A stretch of DNA of 64,000 bases, taken from contig NW_024881851.1 in the NCBI RefSeq assembly GCF_019059575.1, forward strand, positions 74,501-138,500, read 5' to 3'. Made by a program: the position numbers and the translations under genes. The notes under the pieces were generated by a model. That model was not told the DNA's origin. It saw only the letters and a program-made list of their open reading frames with translations, and ran no database searches. This document shows, piece after piece, positions 37,078 to 48,903 of the stretch. This DNA is from Amphibalanus amphitrite (Eukaryota; Arthropoda; Thecostraca; Balanomorpha; Balanidae). Position 1 is the first letter of the stretch; the number at the start of each line of letters is the position of its first letter.

Positions 37078-37148
37078 CGGCGATGGGATTCGAACTCTGT
37101 GTCATTTGAACGCGAGGCTAGTGCGCTCACCACTACACCACCCAGCCA
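37078..37148 (-). repeat. tRNA-derived SINE head, inverted copy
   Basis: Reverse partner of 36191-36262. The A box TGGTGTAGTGG is at 37140-37130 on the minus strand. The B box reads AGTTCGAATCC at 37096-37086, with one change from consensus. Confidence 0.68.
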
Positions 37149-37910
37149 GATAGCGAGTTTAGTTTGTTTTGTTGTCTTATGCCCTTTCGGTCTGACAAGA
37201 CCATTTCAGAGCCGGAAGGATGATAGGATGGAGACATTGGTCTTCTTGGCGATTACCCTGGGTCCAGTTCATATAGAGTCCCTGGTCCCATTGCTGTTAC
37301 GTGACACTTATTGGAAAGGGCGACCCCACAATGGATTCATATAGCCACTCTTACACACCTGCATCAACGTTTCCCAAAGTGTCCCTTTGATAAGTGGCAC
37401 TTTGGCAAAGTGACACTTGCCGACTGGCCTTTCTATATTATCTGGGCCCGGCCCTGGTGAGTTGCCGGGGCTGAGCCTGACGGGATAGGCCGAGCAGCCC
37501 CAAGCACTCCGACACCCGGCTACGGGCAAGCTCGGCTTACGGGTAATCCCAAATGGGATAAAGTTTCCCGTCCAGTCCGGATCAGGGGGTTGCGGCGCGG
37601 AGGAAGATTTGAGTTTCCTGAGGATATTTTGAATACAGAAGGGCTCTTTATGAAACATGAAACATGTATTTTATATTATGTTAACGGTCAAAACAGCGGC
37701 CGATGTCGGTCCGACGTCGCCCCGACGTCGGCCCGACGTCGGCTGGACCTCGGCTGGACGTCGGTACATGCGGGCATATCCGACATCCAGCCAACGTCGT
37801 GCCGAGGTTGGACCGACGTCGGGCCGACATGTCGATGCCGAGTTGCCGACGTCACCCCGACGTCGGCCGACATCGGGCCGACGTCGGCATGTTTACTGGG
37901 CCTCGATACA

Positions 37911-38053
37911 TTATCTCGACGTCGTATCAATGTCGTCACAATGTCGATTCGATGTCGTCACAATGTCGATTCGATGTCGACACAATATCGACACAATGTT
38001 GTCTCGATGTCGAAACGACGTCGACACGTCGATGGCGATGTCGACGGACGGAC
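37911..38053. repeat. TCGATGTCG-type minisatellite
   Basis: Degenerate units around ATGTCGATTCGATGTCG and TCACAATG follow immediately after the palindrome. It may be a diverged neighbour of the GACGTC array. Confidence 0.6.
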
Positions 38054-38394
38054 ACGGACCTACGCCAGTCACCATGTCAATATGATAATTTTCCGGGATC
38101 CTCACCAGGATCATTCGGTGTAAAAGCCGGCATCTGTGATACAAAAGCAATATAGAAATGTGACTGAGTGTATCGATAGTCTCTGCAATGATAAATAATT
38201 AGGTACCAGAGTAATTCCGAATACCTATTTCCTCCTTTTCCGGATGTCGAGCGTAGGGGAAATCGATAAAATCCTCAGTACACATCCGATCCGGGCTCGC
38301 ACCGGCTGGCGCTGCACTTCCCTTCCAAATTTGCTATGTTTTGCATTGAGACACTGGCTTATTTGATTTTTTCTCTATACCTTTTATGAACACT

Positions 38395-38837
38395 AGATAG
38401 GCAAGTTGCACATTTCAATCATGTATTAATGTATTGAATGCTGGGCACACATCTGAAACAGAGACACACAGGTATATCAGCGTTATGCCCGTCTATCTAG
38501 ACGGGCATAACGCTGATATACCTGTGTGTCTCTGTTTCAGATGTGTGTGCCCAGCATTCAATACATTAATACATGATTGAAATGTGCAACTTGCCTATCT
38601 ATGCTGGGCACACATCATGAAACACTAGAAAAATCGATGCAAAACCGACTCCCTCAGAGCACACGAACCCGCGCTGTGCTCTGAGGGAGTCGGTTTTGCA
38701 TCGATTTTTCTAGTGTTTCATGATGTGTGCCCAGCATAGATAGGCAAGTTGCACATTTCAATCATGTATTAATGTATTGAATGCTGGGCACACATCTGAA
38801 ACAGAGACACACAGGTATATCAGCGTTATGCCCGTCT
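38395..38837. repeat. Compound palindrome A-A'-BB'-A
   Basis: Segment A (38395-38496) is followed by its inverted copy A' (38497-38600, with two extra bases). A second palindrome BB' (38601-38737) is centred near 38672, and then comes a third A in direct orientation (38738-38837). The arms are nearly perfect. A 57-bp stretch of B, starting GAAACACTAGAAAAATCGAT, recurs once at 39791-39847 in cyclin L intron 1. It is non-coding. Confidence 0.85.
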
Positions 38838-39143
38838 AAACACAAATTTATTTGAATCTTTATTTGATTTCGATCACGTTGCGTAGAATGGAAAATTTAG
38901 CTGCAGCATCTTAGTATCTAGTGCCGATAAACTAGTTCCCTGTTTTCAAATAAGGCAATGTTATTTGTTTTTCTTGCTTTTCTGTAATTGAATATTTTAA
39001 TTGTTATCATTTTGGTATTTTTTGTCTGTTTCATCTTTTTAAGAGAAATATTTAAAAACAGGAAATAAAAGTTATGTCACAGTGTATATAGTTATGTATC
39101 ATCACTAATACACAAACGTTCTTTCTGTTTCAGAGAAACTGTA

Positions 39144-42100
39144 ATGGCGTCGGTGAGGGGTGACGCAATGGGTGCTTCTCAAAGAAATTATGGAGAGGTT
39201 GTCCTCACTCTGGAAAATTGTCTTTTGAGTGAAGAAAAGCTGACACCGACCCCGTCTGGCTTAGATGGGTTGGAGCCTTCACTAGAGACTGAACTAAGGA
39301 TCCTGGGAGCGGAACTCATACAGACTTCTGGGAGGCTTTTGAGGCTGCCACAGGTAAGGCATCATTTTGTTAAATCCTTGTTTTTTTGTCATTGGGAGAG
39401 TGAATTTCTTTTTCCATTATCATTTGTTGTATTTGCTGTTGAAATTTGCTGAAACTCTTCAGTTGGGGAAACTACGACGAGGAGCCAAACAAAAATTGGA
39501 TCAGCCAATCAACGGCTGGAGTGGGCGGAAATATGGCGGATTGAAACATGTGGGCCAAAAATGTAAGCAGTACCATGGTTTGAAAATGTCAATTTTTATT
39601 ATTTTGTTAACGGATTTTCTAATTGTGGTTAAATTATTATTTAAAATTAAACATCTTTGTTTATTGGGTCGGAGAGGCCATCATAACCAAGCGTTTTCAT
39701 TGTAGTTAATTCAATCTGATTAGTGTCATGCCATCTTACAAAATACTTACTCTTCACATTTACACCAAGTTTCCTGCAAAATCTTACCTTGAAACACTAG
39801 AAAAATCGATGCAAAACCGACTGCCCCAGAGCACACGAACCCGCGCCATTACGATCTACTTTCAAGTGGTCGGCCTCCGCCATGTGGACAATTGCTGCGC
39901 AGCAAATACAAAACAGCAAAATGTGGCAATGAGTGGTGGCCACGAAATTAAAAATATATGTATAGATGTAAATACTTTGACATTTGGTGTTGTTTTTTGT
40001 GGTTTACCACACATCGTTTTTAAATGAATTATATATTATATGTAAGGGCATCGTATTAGCTAAAATAATGTCCCTAATGATAAATTGTTAGCTGATTGTT
40101 TTCCAGCAGACCATGTCGTCAAATTTAAGCAAATTTTAGCGACGAAAAAATAGTTGGTTGTCAAGTTCAATGCAGTTTTACAGTACTTAGCCTAACCAAA
40201 TCTTACCTTACCTACTGATTTTTGCCTCCTGGGCACATATAAATCTAACCTAACCTAACCTAACCTGATTTTTGCCTACCGACCTTAAAGAAACCTAACC
40301 TAACCTACTGATTTTTGCCTACCAGGCATAAAGAAACCTAACCTAGCCTAACCTAACCTAACCTAACCTACTGATTCTTGCCTACCGAAGATCCTAACCT
40401 AACCTAAACTAACCTAACCTAACCTACTGATTTTTGCCTACCGGGCATAAATAAACCTAACCTAACCTAACCTAACCTACTGATTTTTGCCTACCGGGCA
40501 TAAATAAACCTAACCTAACCTAACCTAACCTAACCTAACCTACTGATTTTTGCCTACAGGCATAAATAAACCTAACCTAACCTAACCTAACCTAACCTAA
40601 CCTACTGATTTTTGCCTACCGGGCATAAATAAACCTAACCTAACCTAACCTAACCTACTGATTTTTGCCTACCGGGCATAAATAAACCTAACCTAACCTA
40701 ACCTAACCTAACCTACTGATTTTTGCCTACCGCGGGCATAAATAAACCTAACCTAACCTAACCTAACCTAACCTACTGATTTTTGCCTTCCGGGAGAGAG
40801 AAAGTTACTTGCAGGAATAGATTGCAAGCAATAGTAAATCAAATATTTTCAGGTTAAGTGGTTATGCATCAGGCTTCAGGCCTTCGGCCTTAAGCCAGAT
40901 ACACAACCACTTAACCTAAAAATATTTGATTTACTATTGCCTGTAATCTCTCCTAAGGCATTGCCTACGGCAATGCACTGCTTCGCTCCGAGCACGAGGC
41001 AATACTTAACCTTACAGGTTGCGCTAGAACACCATTTTCCTCCAAAAATGTTACATTCAGACATTATATATCCGATAGTCTACAACCTTTACCACTGTTT
41101 TCTTCCTACCACGGAATATTGAAGGCTGAAGTAGCATAATATAACCAGAAATACCACTTATGGTGCGAACTGAGCAAATTTAGTACAAAAGCAGACATTT
41201 TAAGGTGCTGCAAAATCCCGAAAAAAAAATACTAAGGAACCGGCACAAAGTGCTGATGACTGATTGAAACCTCATAAAAATATAGGTTTATTTCTACATC
41301 AATATTATCATAGCTATAATGAGCCTAAAAAATACTTAGCTTCGCTATGAATATCAATTATCAAACAGTCCTACCAGCACTACCAGAAACTACCAGTACT
41401 TGACCAGTACTACCTCATTAAATACAAAAGTTGAAATGTTGCTTATAACAATTTTTTTCTTGAAATATCACAATCATGTGAAAATAATCCCCCTCCCCCA
41501 CCCAAAACCCCGATTCCCCACATTTCCCCTAGTGTGTTGGGCTAAAAATAGGTACCAGTACTACCAGGACTGCCAGTACTTGACCAGTACTACCTCATTA
41601 AATGGAAAAGTTGAATTGTTGTTTGTAACAAAAATATTTTTCTTTTCAAATATCACCGTCATGTGAAAACATTCCCCCCTCCCCCACCCAAAACCCCGAT
41701 TCCCCACATTTCCCCTAGTATGTTGGGCTAAAAAAAGGGTACTATATTTCTGCGTAGATGTTTCGCAACAGCTGACTGCAGGTTCTCACGACAGCTGACA
41801 TGTTGAAAACAAACTGCGGGTGGAAATCGTGGTGAGATCACGGTAAGTTAGTTATAGCTGGAAATTGTTGGTCAGATTAACTGCATGACACAGTATTGTT
41901 ACTAAACGCGAGTTTCTCTATAGAATGATGTCTATATTATAGGAATTAACTAATATCTGAACCGGGACGGGTGGCCGGTATGACCGTTTATTGTTATTAG
42001 ATTAAATTTTTTAACAATTTTCTGTCAAAACACCACTGAACTCTATAATGTGGAATGCGCATCAGCCGCCAGATGGTGTCCAACTTTGCCGCTATGTTGC

Positions 42101-43640
42101 GCAGACCAGGAAGCGGCGGTATTAGTATATATAAGGTCCGAGTGGCGGACCGATTATGAAAAGCACACTGTACGATGCATTTTGACCTCCTGATTTCATA
42201 TCTGATAGTTATTCATTCTGGAACCAAGTATCAATGCAGCTAGCTATCTGTGCTTCAAGTGCCCTATGCATCAACAAATGGAGTGGCTAGGACAAAGGGG
42301 AACAGAGCGTGGTGGCGAGGGCGGCCCGACCCGCACCGGCCGGCCGTGGGCAGCCGGCCGGCCAGCTGGCATTCAGTTGGCAGGGAAACCGTTGAATAAC
42401 GAGGCACGTCCCTCGTCCCAGCCCCTTTGTCCCTCCAGCCTGCCGGTGACCATGCTATTTGTCTCCATTTCAGACTGCAATGGCCACCGGGCAGGTTCTC
42501 ATGCACCGCTTCTACTACTCCAAGTCGTACGTGAAACATCCGATGGAGATCACGGCCATGGCGTGCCTATGTCTGGCATCCAAGATAGAAGAGGCGCCAA
42601 GGAGGACCAGGGATATCATCAATGTGTTTCATCACATCAAGCAGATCCGTGCTAAAAAGTGAGTGCCAGCACGGAAGCTATGCACCACACAATTAATGAG
42701 GGACAGCCGAAAATGCCAGCCGTACATTATCACGCCACCTGACAGTTGACACATAACCTGAAAGCTCGCCTCGAAACTAATGAAAGGTTAATTTGTTGCT
42801 TGTGGGACTTCGATTTTTCTCGGTCATGTGTTGCTTTTCGAGACATTTGTGTTGAAGCTTCTTTTTAATACAGGCTGCAAATGTATCATGGAAGCTTTAG
42901 GTGTGTCATTATCGGTAAAAGTGCACATAGATGTTCAGCCATGTCGCGCAATGAAGGTAATCTATACGCCGCGTGACGTTGGACCCCTTTGGTTTCAGGA
43001 CAATCAGTCCGGTGGTTCTGGACCCAAACTATATCCACTTAAAGAACCAGGTCATCAAGGCAGAAAGGCGGATTCTGAAGGAGCTGGGCTTCTGTGTTCA
43101 TGTTCAGCATCCTCACAAGGTAAGCGAACTGTGAGACGCGGTGGGTCGTGCTAAGGTCTGTAAATAATAAATAAAAAGCGCAAGGTCTGTGATATGTGCT
43201 AATATCGTTATTTAGCTTCAGTTTACGTTTAGACGAACTTTGAAACTACTTAGATATTAATGACTGGAGGGTGATTCCTACTGTTGTCAGCTGATTGTCA
43301 TGTACCCTGAGGTTCATGTTTTTTCAGATGATGATTGTCAATGTCATGTACCTGAGGTGTCATGTACCTGAGGTTCATATTTTTTTTCTTCAGATGATTG
43401 TCATGTACCTGAGGTTCATATTTTTTCAGATGATTGTCATGTACCTGAGGTGTCATGTACCTGAGGTTCATATTTTTTTCTTCAGATGATTGTCATGTAC
43501 CTGAGGTTCATATTTTTTCAGATGATTGTCATGTACCTTAGGTGTCATTTACCTGAGGCTCATATTTTTTTTCAGATGATTGTCATGTACCTGAGGTTCC
43601 TGCGGCTGGAGGGCAACACGGGCCTGCTTCAGTACGCATG
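39144..43640 (+). CDS. Cyclin L, N-terminal part (four exons)
   Basis: The exons are 39144-39353, 42474-42658, 42999-43119 and 43576-43640. All have AG/GT borders and phases that agree across introns. The ATG at 39144 follows an AG acceptor at 39131-39133, so an upstream 5' UTR exon is likely. The residues match cyclin L throughout: a [11 protein letters not shown] start, [23 protein letters not shown], then [34 protein letters not shown] and [21 protein letters not shown]. These make up the first cyclin box. Cyclin L partners CDK11 and acts in nuclear pre-mRNA splicing and transcription. The last visible exon ends in phase 2 within LLQYAW. The second cyclin box and the Arg/Ser-rich tail are not seen by 64000, so the next intron either exceeds 20 kb or the gene is broken. 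Confidence 0.9.
40210..40790 (+). repeat. (CCTAA)n telomere-like array in cyclin L intron 1, with interspersed 30-bp spacer
   Basis: Runs of three to six CCTAA alternate with a spacer close to CTGATTTTTGCCTACCGGGC plus ATAAATAAA. About eleven spacer copies occur. CCTAA is the complement of TTAGG, the ancestral arthropod telomere repeat. The array lies wholly within cyclin L intron 1, so it is interstitial. Confidence 0.88.
40828..40948. repeat. Hairpin-forming inverted repeat
   Basis: GCAATAGTAAATCAAATATT, followed by an AGGTTAAGTGGTT segment, is mirrored by AACCACTTAACCT and its continuation around 40907-40942. The GC-rich centre is near CAGGCCTTCGGCCTTAAG. It follows directly after the CCTAA array. 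Confidence 0.75.
41385..41745 (+). repeat. Two tandem copies of a unit of about 185 bp
   Basis: The segment from CCAGTACTTGACCAGTACTA through CCCCGATTCCCCACATTTCC to GTTGGGCTAAAAA occurs twice in direct orientation, at about 41393-41550 and 41575-41735, with roughly ten percent difference by eye. It lies within cyclin L intron 1. Confidence 0.78.
43290..43575 (+). repeat. Tandem repeat of the cyclin L exon 4 acceptor and exon start
   Basis: A unit of TTTTTTCAG followed by ATGATTGTCATGTACCTGAG occurs about six times, with CAG ends near 43327, 43393, 43430, 43483, 43521 and 43575. Only the last leads into the full exon ([15 protein letters not shown]). The earlier copies loop back after GGTTCATATTTTTT. 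Each copy contains a pyrimidine tract and AG, so five decoy splice acceptors precede the real one. Confidence 0.88.
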
Positions 43641-46600
43641 GTAAGTACCCGATGGCCATGCCGCCATTGCCAATGCCCGGCAGAGGTTCCAAGTTGGCTG
43701 AGTGGTCGACGTTCGCTGTTTCGTCACCGTCGTGTGTCTCGATGTTGTAATCCATTAGTTAGGGAAACACTATGGGTACGCCTAAGGCATCAAGATACAT
43801 GGTAACCCATTGTTTGTTGGTCACAATATCAGCACTGTCTAATTTTCGTTTTGTTTTTTGCCTAACACAGATTAGGTGAGCAGAAGCCTGAGTGGTAAGT
43901 AGCCAGGCTGGCCGCTGGCTCTGTGGCTGAGAGGCGACCGGCGGTCTCTGGCGGTCATCCCTTCCCCGGGCGCGCGGCGGCTGCGTCAACGGCCTCCCGG
44001 AGGCGGCGGCACCGGCCCTCCCCAGCTCTGCCCTGCCCAGGCCACCGGCTCAGATTTGAACGGTCCGCCACGGACAATCCTATATCGTTACAGACCAGGT
44101 GGCCGCCCGGCCCGCAGACCGCGCTGAACTCGGCCGATGAGAGAGAGGTGTCCTCTGTACCGGGCGAACCAAGGTGAGCCGCCCACCGCAGCACGCGCGC
44201 AGCGTGCTCAGTTGCATTGGCTGGCTACACTCATGGTCTCGGATTCGTCAATCTCGTTTCTTTCATTTGGGCTAGGCTTGCAATTGTTACGCCAAAACAT
44301 GTAATGCACGGTTCACAGTGGTCATGCATCTCTGCTACTGACATTGTTGGAGGTGGATGTTGCAAATGGATGTAATGTCTTGAGGGTCATAAAGTCCGTT
44401 CTCAATATGTGGGTGACAATCAGTACTGTTTTTTCATTTTTCTTTTGCATATGGAGCCATTTACATTTTGTGATTTCTTGGCTTCTGATCGAAGTTGATT
44501 TGACTCTACAGTTTATACACAAAATTTGTTATTTTAAACTTGATTTAACCTTGTGTTTGTCGTCACGGTTTTGCATACCTTTCTGCGTAAATCTCGTTTC
44601 TTTCGGTTGGGTTAGGTTTGGAATTGTTATTCTAAATATCGCTAATGGGGACTGTGTTTTTTATGTCATGTTACATGATCAAACACCTGTTATCACCCGT
44701 AAACACCTATAGTCGTATAGTCTGTCGTATAGTCTGTCGTATGTACGGTTAGGAGAAACTTAGCTCTACTGCTCAGCAGTAGAATGCCTAATACTCCCAA
44801 GCGTGTAAACTTGCACAGCGCAACTGGAAAGCCTTTTTACTTTTGGGATGTGAATCAGTGCAGCACGTAGCTTGGTGTCGATGAAAATTCATTGGTATGG
44901 ACCGGCATTTTGTGCACAGAAAGCATTTTATCGCTTTATGAAAATATTTGATATTGCTCATCATGCTTAACTGTTTAAAGTGAACCTTTTTGAGGTTTTG
45001 AGAAATAATGAGGGAGATGTCAATTATACCACGGAGGTTCTCAGACATTAATTTTGTCGTATCCCTAAATTGTACGTTTCGCTCTGGTAAATGTCGAAAA
45101 CCGTGACGACACAACGCGAAGTTAAAGTTAACCATACGAGTTAACCATAAGTTAACCATAAAGTTAACCATATAACCCTCGTATTTTTTTTTTCTGTTGC
45201 ACCTCTTATTATTCATTTGACATGTTTTGGGGTCTAGCGATCTGCAATTTCTCATTCACTCAACCCTTAAAGATGTCAGGTGAGCAGGCCCTTCGAATGG
45301 TTGCAAAATGACCATAGCAAGCAACGCACGGTTTAGTCCTAATTAACTTTCTATGAAAATCTGTATTGATAGATTGCGGGAATAAACCTGCCTCTGATTT
45401 CACATTTTCAATGGTTCTTGTGAAGTCGTTACATTATACTTGCTCCGTGTTTTCACAATTTGTTGTCATGTTACATCCAGATATATCCACCTCCAATGTC
45501 AGCAGTGAGCCATGCGGTCGCTCTGCTCCGGTGCTGAATGTCTGGTGTTGATATTGCAGTTGGTTGCGAGGAACCAGCTCGCTGTGGTCTTCTCGGCCTG
45601 GGATCGGCCGCGCTTCCAAGTCTGCGCCCGGCCTCCACGCAAAGGTGGTATTGCGCGTGCCCGCCCCCGAGGGCCGGCCAGGCGCACTGTAGTTGGCCTG
45701 CTAGCTCAGCATAAAGCGCCGTCTTCGCTCTAACTGAAGGATGAAAAACTAACTTGTTTCCAATGGCATTATCGTGTTGCAGAAATGCTCTTAGCCTGAT
45801 ACTCTTGTTCAGGAAGTTGAGTAGCGACCTCAGATAAAGTCAGCTGTAGCAGGGAATGCTGAACTGTGCCCGATGGCAGCGGGTTTCGCTGTGCGGGCGC
45901 TGTGTTGCTACCTGTACCGTGGGTCGTGCTGGCCGCTGATGTGCGACTCTCCGACTCAGGGGCGTCCGCGCCGGTCGGGAACGGCGAGCGACGCGCGGCT
46001 GGCCTGGAGACTGTGACGGCGGCTGTCGGTCCGGCCAGCCCACCGCCGCGGCCCGGTCACATCCGGTGGCGCGCCGGCGACCAGCCCCGCTTCGCAGCTC
46101 ACTGTGCTTTGCCCACCCACAGTTGACCATGGAGGCAGCTTCCGAGGCCGCGCCAGTCCAACGATTCATTCGCTCACTGCTTTAGAATGTAGGCTTACGT
46201 TTGCACATAAGACCTAACTTAATGTATATATTATCTTTTGTTTTCATAGAATGGTAACCAAACTACTGGAGCTCAATTATTGTTAAATGGTATTCATCAT
46301 TATTGGTCATTTGCGCGTGAAGTAGTTTTCTTTTCACGTAAAATGAGTGACCTTGGAGTGTCGAGTGTCGTGCTAGCACAGGGGCATGCACGACGTTACG
46401 CCATTTCTGACTTAATTTTATTTTAAAATGAATCTCCTGATGTAAAATTGTTTGCTTTAGCAATAGAAAAATAACGAGTATGGTAATTTCTTTCGTTACA
46501 TCTTTGAAAATTGACATTGCTGGATTTTGTACATGAAATATTGTGGGCAACATTACTTAATATTTGTTTGCAATGTTGCCTGTTTCTGTAACCGTCGGGT

Positions 46601-46697
46601 GCAGTTTACCTGCTCTTTTCGGTTGAACAATATCTGATAAAGTAAAAAAGAATCAGACTTTCAATACGTATTTTCTTGCACAGATTTTACACGTAAT
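43641..46697. other. Presumed cyclin L intron 4, no further exon recognised
   Basis: GC-rich patches at about 43905-44180, 45555-45690 and 45890-46110 contain open frames and splice-like AG/GT pairs (for example TACAG at 44088-44092). None translates to the expected start of the second cyclin box (NYMND-like, FVRFQP-like). Four direct copies of AGTTAACCATA lie at 45119-45177. Confidence 0.5.
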
Positions 46698-47165
46698 TTA
46701 ACCCGAGCCCCCGTTGGGGCTCCTGGATTTTCACGTTCTGCTAGGGCTGTTGACACCCCCCACCCCACCCCCACCCTTTTAAACTCGGCTCCTGGGCCTC
46801 ATAGATCGTAAGTAACTCGGGGTAGGCGGCGTACAAAAAAGCGTCAAAAATCATGATGAAATCAGTTTGGTTAATTTTTAGGTCAGGTCAAAGGTCAGGC
46901 CACCAGAAGTCATCAATGGCCAAATTTTGTCTACTTCAACATTAACCTCGACAAATAAGCGTATAACTGGGGAGCGAATGGGGCTACAGTGCCGCAGAAA
47001 AGCACATTTGATAGCTTTTTAAACGTTCTTTCTGGAGTAGAATGTCAGATTTGACAAAAGGTCAACAGTTAATCCTCCAGAGGGCAAAAGCTGCAAAAAC
47101 TGACGTTTTTGCAAAAACTGTAGTCCTGCATTAACTTTTGACTCCAACGCTGCACATTATTACAT
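46698..47165 (+). mobile_element. Truncated TTAA-type element
   Basis: Starts TTAACCCGAGCCCCCGTTGG and continues in parallel with the left part of 62661-63836 (GGATTTTCACG, AAAAGCGTCAAAAATCATGA, then AGGTCAGGTCAAAGGTCAGG). It loses similarity after about 47165 and no right end is found. Confidence 0.6.
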
Positions 47166-47426
47166 AATTAACGACTTCGCGGCCCTAGTATCTGTAATTG
47201 GGTCCTCAAACCCTTTATAACTTGACTTTTGACTTGAATCTTGTGACACAACATAAGGCTTATTTGTATTCGATGGGTTATACATATAGAGATCCTTAAA
47301 ATCAATCTTTTTTTCGACAAGTGCGAGCTATCAGGTGTATGTATGTCACAAGCTGGTTCAATGCTTGCCGTGTTGTGCATGTTAGCTGTGCCGTGCCATC
47401 CCTACTTCATGTGCTAGCAAGGGGCT

Positions 47427-47899
47427 TTAACCCTCCCCCGACGAGGGGGGGTTGATGCACCCCCGTCCCCCCTAAGGCTTTTCGCAAATCACGTAAAAAC
47501 GGTAGCGCGTAGCGCCGCCAAATTTGGCATACCCTATAGGGCAACAATTTCGCACCTTTCCTGAGAATTTGAGGTCCCAGTCTTTTCAGATCAGGTCACA
47601 AAAACCGGTACAAGGTCAGGGGAAAATTGGACTAGGTTAGCGGCAACTGAATTCCAGAGTTCACTAAAATTGGTAACAAAGTATATCATTCGATGCGCAC
47701 GGACGCCCTGAGTTCTCTGGTGCTTTTATTTTTGCTCTATCTTTACTAGGTAAAAAGTTATAAGCGAAAAACGTTTAACATGTTGTAGCAAAATTTTTGC
47801 GCTCATACCCCAAAACCCCCCTAAATATTGACTTAGTCACCAGACTTTCACAGGGGCGAGATCTCCTATGGACCCACCTACCCTGTAAATTTGGCGTTT
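47427..47899 (+). mobile_element. TTAA-type element fragment (TTAACCCTCCCCC end)
   Basis: Left end TTAACCCTCCCCCGACGAGG, followed by G/C tracts and an AAAACGGTAGCGCG segment like the other TTAA elements. It runs up to the TTAA at 47900, where the next element is inserted. Its right half may continue after 48903, near the GAGGGGGGGTCGG at 48923. Confidence 0.5.
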
Positions 47900-48903
47900 T
47901 TAACCCTATTCCTGGCGGGGGGGGGGCCTCAGGAGCCCCCCCCCCCTGAGGTTTTTTGGTTATTTCTCCCAAACGCGTTGAGCTAGGAAGCTCAAATTTT
48001 CTGACTTTTCCTAAAAGGCTTCTACGCAACATGTCTGAAAATTTTGAGTTGATCTGACCTCAGGTCAGGTCACCAGAGGCGGTTTGGTGACCCTACCTCA
48101 GAAAAGTTTGCAATCACGCCAGAGCTAGAGTTTTTGACCGATCAATTTCTTCTCTTCAGGGTTTAGTTAGGGTACCAGTATGTACAATTTGTATATCTCG
48201 GAATTTTGATATCGGTGACCTAAGGTCAGGTCAATTTCGCGACCTCCCCATTATAAGTCAATGGGGGAAAAATCAACTCCCTGTTTTTACCACTAAAACG
48301 GGTCGGAATGGCCCCATGTACCATACATGACTTCATATACGATCAACCTTCACTACCTTGAGGTCTGTTTTGCTGTTGGGCAGCTGTGAGGTCATGTGAC
48401 GTCATCAAAGGTCACCAAAGGTTTTTGGCCAATAACTCCGTACAGGAACAAGATATAGACGCGTGGATGGTCTCATTGTGTTCAGCTCGTCAAGACGCAT
48501 CGAATGATATACATGATGACCTCGAGGTCACGTGACCTGAGGTCAACCTTTGACCTTGACCTTTCGAGGTCAACATATATATCATTCGATGCGGATTGAC
48601 GAGAGGATCACGATGATGCCCTTAGTTTGTTCCTATCTTGACTAATTCGAAAGTTATTCGAGAAAAACTCTCTCCATATCTAGCGCCGCCATTTTGACTT
48701 TTTTCGACCCCTGTGACGTCATCTTTGACCTGACCTGAAAATGACCTTAGTAAAAATTGTAGATCTTGGCCGTGCGTATCCGATGCCGTTTACCGCTTGT
48801 CGCTATCTTGCTTCGTTCTCGAGATCTCAGGGGGGGGGGGCCGAATCGGCCCCCCCCCCCGCCAGTTTCTTGTCCCGGCGGAGCCCGCCAGGAATAGGGT
48901 TAA
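47900..48903 (+). mobile_element. 1.0-kb TTAA element with TTAACCCTATTCCTGGC termini
   Basis: Both ends are clear: TTAACCCTATTCCTGGCGGG at 47900 and its complement ending at 48903, with G/C homopolymers just inside. The interior is the AGGTCA-rich core with several GGTCAGGTCA runs. It is non-coding. The termini differ from the 21345/62661 family beyond TTAACCC. Confidence 0.82.

Larger units (their letters stand above)
35389..37900. repeat. Large palindrome of GACGTC minisatellites and tRNA-like SINE heads
   Basis: The left arm (about 35389-36596) and right arm (about 36766-37900) are inverted copies around a spacer of about 170 bp. Both outer ends read CCCAGTAAACATGCCGACGT and its complement. 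Four blocks of a short self-complementary repeat (core GCCGACGTCGG) lie at about 35398-35640, 36296-36580, 36772-36966 and 37700-37890. Between blocks each arm holds matched unique sequence and a tRNA-like segment. The open frames across the blocks are translations of the repeat in several frames and both strands, so they are not genes. No clean target duplication is visible. Confidence 0.85.

Noticed and set aside
35329-38155. Many open frames giving Arg/Pro/Ser-rich repeated peptides on both strands
   Set aside because: They are translations of the GACGTC palindromic minisatellite in several frames and both strands, with no domain and no exon structure.
40210-40790. CRISPR-like alternation of repeat and spacer
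   Set aside because: The spacer is itself conserved and the repeat is a pentanucleotide run. The setting is a eukaryotic intron, so this is a higher-order tandem array.
42120-42140. TATATAAGG as a promoter
   Set aside because: It lies inside cyclin L intron 1 with no gene starting just downstream, so chance is more likely.
43923-44177. Possible next cyclin L exon ending before GTGAGC at 44172
   Set aside because: The translation does not contain the expected start of the second cyclin box, and the phase and residues do not continue LLQYAW.
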